DNA from: Amaranthus tricolor
Taxonomy: Eukaryota; Streptophyta; Magnoliopsida; Caryophyllales; Amaranthaceae
Direction: 5' to 3'
NCBI RefSeq assembly: GCF_026212465.1
Contig: NC_080049.1
Coordinates: forward strand, 14,578,477-14,642,476
DNA: 64,000 nucleotides
Numbering within the stretch: the stretch's first letter is position 1; each line of letters begins with the position of its first letter. Position numbers and translations under genes: made by a program. Positions 35,001 to 47,000 of the stretch are shown one piece after another. A model generated the notes under the pieces. That model worked only from the letters and a program-made list of their open reading frames with translations, had not been told where the DNA came from and ran no database searches.

Positions 35001-38000
35001 ACAAGGCGTTGCCGATTTCTGGCAGGGGGAAGGAGAAGGTAGGGGAATCAACCGCTGCCCCCGAGTCGTGGGTTGAGGAGGTGTATCGTCGCCGGGAGGT
35101 TTTGCCTTTCCGACACGATACCCTCTTCACTGACTTGGGGCACAAGGGTTTGATAACCTGATTTAACAGGGCAACATCCCACTTAATCGAAAAAGTGGAT
35201 GTTGATCATTTAGAGTCCTTATCCCCCTGCGATCGAGTCCGTCAAATGCAAGCTTCCGCGGCTGAGGTAACATCCTTTACTCTGTTTTTGATCTCAAGTT
35301 TAGTGGTGGGTTTTAATTTTCGTTATTTTGCAGACTTTTCTAAGGTTGGCTTTCGAGCTTAACTTGAGTCGTCAAAGTGCCGCGGACAAGGAGAACTTGG
35401 CCGCCCTGACCTCCCGTTGCGAAGAGCAGAATGAGGAACTACAGAAGCTTCGAGAGGATCTTGGAGAACTGTCGGGCCTAAAGGAGAAGCTGGCTAAGTG
35501 CTCTGAGCTGAAAGAGCGCTTAGTCAAGACTGAGCAGTGGCGGGAGAAGGCCAAGAAGCGGTTAGAGGGGGTCATCGCAAGCATTGACGCGGCTTCTAGT
35601 ATGTCGGCTACCCTCGGCCATGAGGTTGGCCACCTGATGGACGTTCACGCTAAGCTGGTTCATCAAAACCAATCTCTTATGCAACAGGTGTCGGCTGATT
35701 TGGCCAAGTTCAAGACCTTGCTATCCGCGGTTAAGGTGTTCAGACTTCGTTCGGAGAGGCGGGCCCGGATAGCTAAAGACCGGCTTACCTCGGACGAGCC
35801 GGAGGCGTCGAGTTTCTTGGGGGATCTAACGGCGAAAAATGATGGGCGCCGGTTCCCTGATCAGCGACGAGAAGTACCGTCTGCCTGCCGCCGAGTTAGG
35901 CGTCGATTTTGATTCTCTCCAACGGATAGCCAATCAAAAGGGAGATGAAGCCTTAATCAACCTAGCACCGGTTTTGGAGCGGGAGTCGTCGGTACTGGTC
36001 AATCCGGCTGGGACGTCGAGGAGGAGAGGATCTGGTTGGAGAAGGTAGATGAAGGGGCCGAAAAGGAGGCTTTGTGCCTGGATTTAGAAAAACTATCCCT
36101 ATCTCCTCCTCCGGCCACAGATTTCCCCGAGAACTTGGCCCTCTCACAATTGGAGAGTTTATGCTTAGATTTATCGAATTTGATAATTGATGAAGGAAAA
36201 AACCTCCAGGGCTTGTCCAAGGAACTATCAGAGATCGAAGTGGAGCCATTTAATATTGTAGATTTCGTAAGCTTCACTCCGAGTCTCGAGGAGGGTTTGG
36301 CCGGGTCTCCGCAGCGTCACTCTGAGCCGATGGAAGACGTTGACGCCTTTTTGAACAACGTGTGATTTGATTTTGTAATTTAAGCTTGACATTATCAACT
36401 TTTTGTAATCTGAATGACTTATATTCTTTTGAGCCGAATCATTTTGATTCTTTCTGTATATATTTTTGATCAATGATTCTCCCTGATTTCATGATATTTT
36501 GCTATGAGTGTTTGGGGTATTTCCGATTCTAACTCACAGGCCGAGGTTATTTCGACCAAAAATGGGGAGTGATGCGGCGAAAATTTACTTAGAACAATTT
36601 CGATCTTTGGACCCCTCTCCAGGGGGGTCCGACTTGTGGATGTCACTAATACCTACCGGATTAATAGAAAGCATTGATTTTAACTTGGATTAATTTTGAT
36701 CTTGGGACCCCAGTCTAGGGGTCCGACTTGTCGATGTCACTGATGGGCGAGAATTTTACTTAGAACAGTTTCGATCTTTGGACCCCTCTCTGGGGGTCCG
36801 ACTTATGGATGTCACTGATTCGTGATGACTTAAAATAAATTTGATTATGGGACCCTTCTCAAGGGGTCCGACTTATAAATATTACTGATTTTAATGAGAT
36901 TTGCAATAATGATAGAGGAAGTAGAATATAACCGAATACTTGTGAATGTTGGAGCTGGATAATCTGAGAATGAAAATCCTGATATATTGAAAATGATAAA
37001 CACTGAGAAAATGGAAATGATAACGCGACTATGCCGCGGTATGAAACTTAATGATTATTGACTGGCCTCTTGCGAATCTTATTAAATGAAGTATTTCTTC
37101 AAGTGGTCTCCATTCCATGGGCGGGGTAGTTTCTTCCCGTTCATGTCTTCTAATTCAAATGTACCTGGTTTGATGACGCGGATAATTTTGAATGGGCCAT
37201 CCCAGTTGGCTCCTAGTTTTCCTTTATCTACGATTTTTCCTGTGGCTTCAACTTTGCGGAGGACATAGTCGCCAACTTGAATGCGTTTAGTTTTGACGTG
37301 TCAGTTGAAGCTGCGAATCATCTTATGTTTTTGGGCCATGGACCTTAACAATGCATTCCCCCGTGTTTCTGGAAGCAGATCTAAGTTTGCCCTTTTTTCT
37401 TGTTCATTCTCGCTGTGTGAGTAGTAGGTGACCCTTGTAGAGGGTATACCTATCTCTACTGGAAGCACGGCTCCGGACCCGTATACCAAGGAAAATGGGG
37501 TATGTCCTGTTGCCTCTTTGACGGTTGTTCGACTTGCCCATAGGATGCCGGGTAGTTCTTCATCCCAAGTACCTTTGACCCCCTCTATTTTCTTTTTGAT
37601 CCCATTCAAAATCTCCTTGTTTGCTGATTCGACTTGGCCATTGGTTTGTGGTCGAGATACTGAACTGAATCGGATTTGAATGTTGAACCTGTCGCAGTAT
37701 TCTATTGTGTTCTTACTGACAAATTGTCTCCCATTGTCGGTGATGATCACACGAGGGATACCGTATCTCGTGATGATATTGCGCCATATGAATTGACAGA
37801 CTTGCTTGTCTGTGATTGAGCTAAGGGCCTCTGCTTCCACATACTTGGTGAAATAATCAATAGCCACAATAATGAATTTGCGTTGTCCCTTTGCCGGTGG
37901 AAAGGGGCCAAGGAGATCTATACCCCACTTGTCAAAAGGCAGGACGGCTTGCATGGCGGACAAGTAGTTAGAGGGCTTCCTTCTTATCTTTGAATGGTAC

Positions 38001-41000
38001 TCACATTCGAGGCATCGTTTGATCAGTGTTTCCGTGTCACTCCTGAGCGAGGGCCAATAATATCCGCTTCTGAGGACTTTGCCAATGATAGTTCGTACTC
38101 CCTGATGTATTCCGCATCCGCCTCCGTGTATTTCGCGAAGGATGTAGTTTCCTTCTTCAGGAGAAATACACTTTAAAAGGGGATGGGTATATGATTTTTT
38201 ATAGAGCGTGCCTTCGTAGAGGTCGAACCATCTGGCCTTCTTTTGAAGTGCTTTAGCCTGATTCTCGTCTTGGGGGAGCGCTTGATTTTGTAGATATTTG
38301 ATGTATTGCTCCATCCACGTTTCCGATCTGACAATGGTGTTAACCATGAGGTTGATACTGGGGTTAGGAAGTACTTCCCAGATAATATCGCGAGCCGTGG
38401 ATGTTTCGGCTGAACTGGCGAGTTTTGCCAGAGAATCGGCTTGTGCATTTTGGGATCTTGGGATGTGGATTAATGTAAATTTCTCGAATTTCTTGACAAA
38501 TTCTCTTACTTGTTGCAAGTACATCTTCATGCTATCATCCTTGGCTTCAAATTCCCCGTTCACTTGTCCGACTATTAGTTGGGAGTCAGAGAAAGCGGAT
38601 AATACTTTAGCCCCGGCCTCATAGCAGATTTTGAACCCCATGAGTAATGCTTCGTATTCTGCCTCATTGTTGGAGGCCGCAAACTCGAATCTGACCGCTC
38701 TTTCCATACGGACCCCGGCGGAAGATACAATCAGAAGCCCTGCTCCACTTGCTGGTTGTGTTGAAGACCCATCTACATACAACCTCCATTCTTGATTGGG
38801 TTCAGGATGATGAGGGATAGTTGTAACATTTGGGAAAATTAATATTTTAAGACGAGTAAGTTTAAGAGAATTATCTGTACGAGAATGATCTTAAATACGC
38901 ATGACATGAAAGATTCTCAATTTAATTTCTTCCCTCTTTTCCTTTTCTTTTATTTTGATTAAAATACCCCAAAACCTTTCTCCCTCTCTCACTTCGTTAA
39001 AACCTTAATCTTATGAACTTCAAGAATTGAAACAATTGCTTTCCTTCTCAAACCATTCGAAACCCATGCCTCACATCCCGTTCTTCTTGTCTTCGATATT
39101 CGAAGGAAAGCACAACCCTAATCCCATCTTTTCCTCTGAGTTTCGACAGCCATTGCAAGTGAGTCCTCATTATTTTGGTTTCCGATTATTAAAAGTTTAA
39201 TTGTTTTATTATTTTTTTTACTAATTTCTCCTAATATGTCCATCCACTTCTTTCTGGGGTCTCTTTTATTCAAAGGCAAATTAAGAATCAACAATAAGAG
39301 GATCCTTTTCTTTTTACCTACCATTTATGGTTTTTGATTCATTATTTCACCCAGGATCTTCAAGGAAGGTAATTACTACTTAGATTTACTTTTCTTATCA
39401 AGTCATATTATTATACACCTTCAATATTATTAATATAACCTATTTTCTTTAACTTTAAAGAATCTCTAATCATGAGATCAATTTTTGTTCTATATAAAGA
39501 CTTGCGAAGTATATTATTTTAATTAGATAATTGGAAAATCTGACGATTGACACCAATTTATGAGATTATAATGTTAGTAAGAGATTATTCTAATGATAAA
39601 GGATTGAGTAATTTGGGTATTCTTGGATGTTTCTTTTTGGATATTGTTGATTGGGTAGTAAAATGTTAAAATTGATGGATCATATGATAATTAGTATCAA
39701 TTTTTGGGATGTAGAAGTCATGAGTTTATTGGAAAATACTTGTCATTGATGAATATGAAATAATGTGATATTTTTGAAGGAATTTCTTGGTTATTTGGAG
39801 GAATTATTGAATTAAATTGGACCATTTATAGTTATAATGGTTTGAAATATTAGGATAAAGTCTTGACTAAGTTAGGATTTTTAGGAGGAGATGCAATAAG
39901 CTATATGAACCTAGTTTGTAGTATCGAACGCTTTGTTGTGATGTTATGTTTGTTATGCTTCAGGAGGCAACGTCATCGAGGAACCTTTCTAGCTGATAGC
40001 TGCGAAACGAACCTGACTCTTTGAAGTGTCGTCTTTGGTGAGTAGTAGCAGTCCCTTAGAGGGTCTGATCAGACTACTTTCTTGAAAATAAACTTTTTAC
40101 TAAAGCTCTTTGAATTGGAAATTTTTGAGACAAATGTTGTTGTGAATGCTTATGCTGATATTGAGATATGTCAATGGATCGGGCTTGCGAGCTGGTCATT
40201 GACGGAGTTGAGGAACATTGTTCCCTACTCCCTGTTTTTGAAGCGAATTGTCATTCAGATATTGACTAGCTTCACCCGAGAGTGACATAGCCTTAGAGCT
40301 ATGGATGTTCCTCTCAACTAGACTCCCTGTGTGCACATAGATCTAGGGAACTGATGTTGCTTTTAAACCCATGATATGAATTACTGTGTTTTGTTGTTTT
40401 GGATTGTTACTTCTCATTCAGTTAATCTGATTCCTTCTTGTTTCCATCTTTTAGTTTGATCACAGATCGGAACCGGTCGGGAACGATGGGTTAACGGTGT
40501 TGAATAGCGTTCCAAGGATGTATATTGAGCTGAGCACGTAGGAATTTGTAATTTTGTATTAGGTTTTTGGTTAAATGTATATTTGTTTTGGTTGTGCTGG
40601 TTATATCGGTCTTGTAGAGAATTGTATGATTATCTTGTGTATTAGTTAGATGTTGGCTTTGAGATTTAGCTGAGTTAGTCACGTTGAAGAGCTTGTGAAC
40701 CCTTTGCTTGAGTTTTGGAAGTGTGATTTCAGTTTCTTGGGAAGCGAACCCAGTGATGACCCTGTTTACCCAGTCAACGGTAACTCGGGTTTTTACAGTT
40801 GGTATCAGAGCCAACCCGCGACCGTGGCTAATCCTTAGGGTTAGTTCATCTAGCGGGCATACAATCTTGGGAGTAAGGAAAAACGTGATTTGAGGATTTA
40901 GATGTTTAAGATAAGAGATTGGAACAGAAATGAATATGATTATGGTATTAACCTAAGTGTTTGAGTTATTCATGTTTTCTTAGGAACGTAGGATGTGAGG

Positions 41001-44000
41001 TGTGAGGATTACGGGGTAAAACGGGAAAACGCTCTTAACGATTGATCGTGACGGCAAGAAGATTCAGTTCGACGATGCAACGTTTGAATTTGTTTTCTGA
41101 TGATGCCAATGTCTTGTTCCTTATCAGAGTTCCTGGTCGATTATCGTTTTAATAACTAGAATTGTATGTCCTAAGTTTGCGAATCATGTCACCTTGTTGC
41201 TAGCCCTTTCCAATCCGCTTTTGTTTGATCGAGTGCATGATGTCTTTCACGTATCCCAGCTGAGACAATACATCAAAGACGACTCACTCGTTCTGCAGCC
41301 GAACAGTTGACCTTGGATGACACCATACAGTATGAGGAGATTCCCGTTTAGATCCTAGATATAAGACGCGTGATACACGTCGGGGTAGTGTAGCACTTGT
41401 GAAGGTGCTATGGTCTGATCACGTTACCGAAGAAGCCACGTGGGAGGCAGTAGATGCCTTAAGACGCGATTATCCCTGGTTGTTTGCTTAGGTATTTCTA
41501 TGTTTATCGCTTTATAGCTATTGCATCTCCTTAGTCTTTGTGAGTTAAGTTCGAGGATGAACTTCATTCTAAGTTGGGTAACATATCCTTATCATATGTA
41601 TGATAGTTGGATATTTGAGTGTGTGCTTGAGATTTAGTTTAACTTCGAGGACGAAGTTTATTTCAAGTTGGGTAGAATGTAACATTTGGGAAAATTAATA
41701 TTTTAAGACGAGTAAGTTTAAGAGAATTATCTGTACGAGAATGATCTTAAATACGCATGACATGAAAATTTCTCAATTTAATTTCTTCCCTCTTTTCCTT
41801 TTCTTTTATTTTGATTAAAATACTTCAAAACCTTTCTCCCTCTCTCACTTCTTTAAAACCTTAATCTTATGAACTTCAAGAATTGAAACAATTGCTTTCT
41901 TCCTCAAACCATTCGAAACCCATGCCTCTCATCCCGTTCTTCTTGTCTTCGATATTCGAAGGAAAGCACAACCCTAATCCCATCTTTTCCTCTGAGTTTC
42001 GACAGCCATTGCAAGTGAGTCCTCATTGTTTTGGTTTCCGATTATTAAAAGTTTAATTGTTTTATTATTTTTTTTTACTAATTTGTCCTAATATGTCCAT
42101 CCACTTCTTTCTGGGGTCTCTTTTATTCGAAGGCAAATTAAGAATCAACAATAAGAGGATCCTTTTCTTTTTACCTACCATTTGTGGTTTTTGATTCATT
42201 ATTTCACCCAGGATCTTCAAGGAAGGTAATTACTACTTAGATTTACTTTTCTTATCAAGTCATATTATTATACACCTTCAATATTATTAATGTAACCTAT
42301 TTTCTTTAACTTTAAAGAATCTCTAATCATGAGATTAATTTTTTTTCTATATCAAGACTTGCGAAGTATATTATTTTAATTAGATAATTGGAAAATCTGA
42401 CGATTGACACCAATTTATGAGATTATAATGTTAGTAAGAGATTATTCTAATGATAAAGGATTGAGTAATTTGGGTATTCTTGGATGTTTCTTTTTGGATA
42501 TTGTTGATTGGGTAGTAAAATATTAAAATTGATGGATCATATGATAATTAGTATCAATTTGTGGGATATAGAAGTCATGAGTTTATTGGAAAATACTTGT
42601 CATTGATGAATATGAAATAATGTGATATTTTTGAAGGAATTGCTAGGTTATTTGGAGAAATTATTGAATTAAATTGGACCATTTATAGTTATAATGGTTT
42701 GAAATATTAGGATAAAGTCTTGACTAAGTTAGGATTTTTAGGAGGAGATGCAATAAGCTATATGAATTGTAGTATCGAACGCTTTGTTGTGATGTTATGT
42801 TTGTTACGCTTTAGGAGGCGACATCATCGAGGAACCTTTCTAGCTGATAGCTGCGAAACGAACCTGACTCTTTGAAGCGTCGTCTTTGGTGAGTAGTAGC
42901 AGTCCCTTAGAGGGTCTGATCAGACTACTTTCTTGAAAATAAACTTTTTACTAAAGCTCTTTGAATTGGAAATTGTTGAGACAAATGTTGTTGTGAATGC
43001 TTATGCTGATATTGAGATATGTCAATGGATCGGGCTTGCGAGCTAGTCATTGACGGAGTTGAGGAACATTGTTCCCTACTCCCTGTTTTTGAAGCAAATT
43101 GTCATTCAGATATTGACTAGCTTCACCCGAGAGTGACATAGCCTTAGAGCTATGGATGTTCCTCTCAACTAGACTCCCTGTGTGCACATAGATCTAGGGA
43201 ACTGATGTTGCTTTTAAACCCATGATATGAATTACTGTGTTTTGTTGTTTTGGATTGTTACTTCTCATTCAGTTAATCTGATTCCTTCTTGTTTCCATCT
43301 TTTAGTTTGATCACAGATCGGAACCGGTCGGGAACGATGGGTTAACGGTGTTGAATAGCGTTCCAAGGATGTATATTGAGCTGAGCACGTAGGAATTTGT
43401 AATTTTGTATTAGGTTTTTGGATAAATGTATATTTGTTTTGGTTGTGCTGGTTATATCGGTCTTGTAGAGAATTGTATGATTATCTTGTGTATTAGTTAG
43501 ATGTTGGCTTTGAGATTTAGCTGAGTTAGTCACGTTGAAGAGCTTGTGAACCCTTTGCTTGAGTTTTGAAAGTGTGATTTTAGTTTCTTGGGAAACGAAC
43601 CCAGTGATGACCCTGTTTACCCAGTCAACGGTAACTCGGGTTGTTACAATAGTGCTCTCGGCAATGAAGTCAGCAAGGGCTTGGGCTTTGATTGCTGTCC
43701 GTGGCTCATATTCAATGCCGAAATCTGCAAGTTGATTAGCCCAATCAGTGACGCGGCTCGATTTGTTTTTTCTTCCAAAATCTTTTTCAAAGGTTGGCTG
43801 TTCCGGACGATGATCTGGTGGGATTGGAAGTATAGTTTCAATTTCCTGCTCGCCATCACGATTGCAAATAAGACCTTCTCTACTTCGCTATAGTTCCCCT
43901 CCGATCCTCGAAAGCCGTGACTTACGTAGTATACGGGGAGTTGCTTCTTTTATCTTTCAGCGACTAATACTCCTGATAGGGAGTATTTGGAGACCGAGAC

Positions 44001-47000
44001 ATATAAGACCAGCTTTTCCCCGTTGATGGGCGAAACTAGTTTTGGAAAAGAGGACAGGTGATCCTTTAACTGCCGGAAGGATTCTTCTGCTTCTCTTGTT
44101 CATTCGAACTTGCTTTGTTTGAGGGTTTTAAAGAAAGGCGAGCATTTGTCTGCGGACTTGGATAGAAATCTCCCTAAGGTAGCTACGCATCCTGTTAGTT
44201 TTTGGACTTCTTTTACGGATCTAGGGGACTTCATGTCTTGGATTGCCCGAATCTTGTCGGGGTTTGCTTCTATTCCTCTCTCGTCAACGAGGAAGCCAAG
44301 GCACTTCCCTCCGGTGACTCCAAACACGCACTTGTCAAGATTGAGTCGCATTTGGTGTTTTCGGAGGGTTATGGGCGTAAGTCCGCGGCATGCTGAGACG
44401 CCTGCTTGTCTTTGTGATCATGTCATCCACGTATACCTCTAAATTTCGTCCAATCTGAGACTGGAAGATCTTGTTGACCATTCTCTGATAAGTGGCTTCG
44501 ACATTTTTTAGCCCGAAGAGCATGACTTTGTAGCAGTACACGCCGGTGTTTGTAATGAATGCTGTGTGCGTCTGATCTTCAAGGGCTAACGGGATTTGAT
44601 GGTAACCTGCGTTAGCATCCATGTAACTCAGTAGGCCGTGGCCTGCCGTGGAATCCACCAAACGATCTATCTTGGGGAGAGGATAATCGTCCTTGGGACA
44701 TGCCTTGTTTAGATCCGTAAAATCAACACACATCTTCCACTTTCCATTCGGTTTCTTGACGAGAACAACGTTGGAGAGCAAATCGGAGTACTTGCACTCT
44801 ATGATGAATCCGGCTTTCAACAATTTCTCCACCTCTTCTCGGGTGGCCTCTATTCGCTCTTTCCCTTGATGTCGCAGCTTTTGCTTCATGGGTTTGTAGC
44901 CTGGTTTTATGTCGAGTTTGTGGCACATGACACTTGTAGAGATGCCAGGCATTTCTTCTGTGGAAAAAAGCAAAGACGTCGCGGAACTCGGGGAGGGTGG
45001 CCATGATATCCTGTTTGACCGTTCCAGGAAGATCTTTCCCTATCTTGATGTGTTTTCTCTCGAACATGTCTACCTTCTCATATCGCTCTATGGGGTGAGG
45101 CCTTTCGTGCGTGTTAGGGTTATCTTGCGGCTCGGATGGTAGGATATTCTTCAGTGTATCCTTCAAAAATCATGTTGATAGTTCCTTGTGTGTTGGAACT
45201 TTCGTGCCTGGCCTCATCCCTCTTGGGGGATCTGCGTCTTTGATTTCACGGTCTCCTTTCCGCTTCTCTTCTTGCGTCATAGTCCTTCCGGTTGATGAAC
45301 CTCGACAATTTTCCCTCATCGGCCAGTTGATGTAGGATACGTTTGAGTTCGCGGCATTGGGCCAAAGTGTGGTCGTGTTCTTTGTGGTAATCACACCATA
45401 GATTGTAGTTGCGTCAATCAGAGGGGGTGGTAGTAGGAGGTGGAGTTGGCAACTCATCCCGGACGGCGAAGAATATGTCCTTCCTGTTCCGGTTGAACAT
45501 CAGATCGTTACCTCCATCTAGTAAATTCCACGTCCTGGACTCCCCTTCAGCGACATATACGTGTCTGAATCGTGGAGGTCCCATATCTGACGGAGGTTCT
45601 GGACGACGCGGCATGTAGTTTCTATCCCTCCTTGATGAATGTTCCTCTCTGCTCCTTGAGGAATGATTGGATATTGGATCCTTCTTTTATGATCTTCGTT
45701 TCTTGGGGTCATGTGCCTGACATATCTCGGAGGCCGTGACATAGCTTTGACATTGCTTCATGGCCTCCGCGTATGTCTTCACTTGACTCTCGACCAACTG
45801 GAACTTCAGCCTTTGAGCCTTCATTCCATTGATCAAGGAATTTAATGCGACCGATTCTTCCAAATCAGTTACTTCCAGCACCACTTCGTGGAACCTCTTT
45901 AAATATGACGATATGGATTCCCCTTCCAATTGCGTTATGCTGAGCAAGTGGAAGTTTGATTTCTATTGTCTTCTGGATGCTACAAAGTGACCTAGGAATT
46001 TGCCTTCTAGTTGGGCAAAGTTGTGGATACTTCCCCCTGGAAGGGAGGTGTACCACGTCAAAGCTACTCCAGTAAGAGTAGTTGGGAAGAATTTGCACCA
46101 CAATGAGGGGTTAGTGGTGTACAGTAGCATCAGGTTCTTGTAGGCCATCAGGTGTTCCTCTGGGCGGGATGTTCCATCGAAGGCCACCATGTTTGGGATC
46201 TTTATTTTCCCGGGGTTGGGAGTATTCAGTATCTCCGGAGCCAGCGGGGAGATCATTGGTATGAGATCTTCGGGAAGGCTACTCTTGCCGGCCTCATTCC
46301 GCGGCATAGTGACGGGACTGATCGGACGGCTAGATCCCGCGAGTTGTGCCTTCTTCCTTTCTTCCCTCCTCTTATCCACCAGCGATTGAACGCTTTCGGA
46401 CGCCCTTTTCTTCTTGCTTTCTAGGTAGGTACGGGCGTCTCGAGAGGCGATTTTAGATTCGTCATTTTGCGGGTCAGTCCTGTTGAGACTTGTGTGGGTC
46501 CTTGATTTCTCCCGCCTTTTCTTATTGCGTCTACTGGAGTGTGACATCCTCGAGTTCCCATCTTGAGATTCATGGGATTTTGGTATCTCTTGATGGGGTT
46601 CGATTCGTTCTTGCAGATTTTTTATTTGGTCCGTCATGTCCTCCAACACTCGTTGAGTAGGGGTATTATTTATGACGGCGCGGAGTTGTTCGGAGAAGGC
46701 GGCAGTGAGGTTTCGTGCTAGCATGTCAAGATCACGGCGAGTCACGGCTTGGTTGTTAGCGTGGCCCGCTGAAGTGTCTGTATCTGTGCTGTGCACGATA
46801 GCGGTTTGAGTTGGATTCTTCTTAGAAGCCATGACTTTTTATTCAACTTCCCCACAGACGGCGCCAAACTGTTTCGGTTGTGAAACAAGGAAGTGGAAAC
46901 ACTTGAAATTCCGTAAGTGGAAGCGTTATCAGGAGCGGCGATTCGTGGAAGGAAGCGACCTAAATTCTTGAAACACAACACGTTAGCCTTGTCCGGGGGT

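Larger units (their letters stand above)
38822..43648 (+). mobile_element. Deleted Tekay-like Gypsy element nested in Tat
   Basis: Two about 1.97-kb LTRs (38822-40797 and 41678-43648) start TGTAACATTTGGG and end in TTACA. They are flanked by a perfect 5-bp duplication ATAGT (38817-38821 and 43649-43653). An initiator-Met-type primer site follows the left LTR, so orientation is plus, opposite to the host Tat element. Only 880 bases of interior remain, holding the 3' end of pol; gag, protease and RT are gone. It splits the Tat pol between RNase H and archaeal-type RNase H. Confidence 0.93.

Noticed and set aside
34714..35145. 143-codon minus-strand ORF in Tat
   Set aside because: It overlaps the plus-strand antisense-ORF exon region and has no gag-pol similarity; likely a shadow frame.
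31945..36880. CRISPR-like spaced repeats (GTCCGACTT motif)
   Set aside because: Spacing is irregular, copies vary, spacers are not of uniform length, and the context is a plant retrotransposon.
40491..43533. Repeated 63-107-codon minus-strand ORFs
   Set aside because: They are the same chance frame present in both LTRs of the nested Gypsy element.
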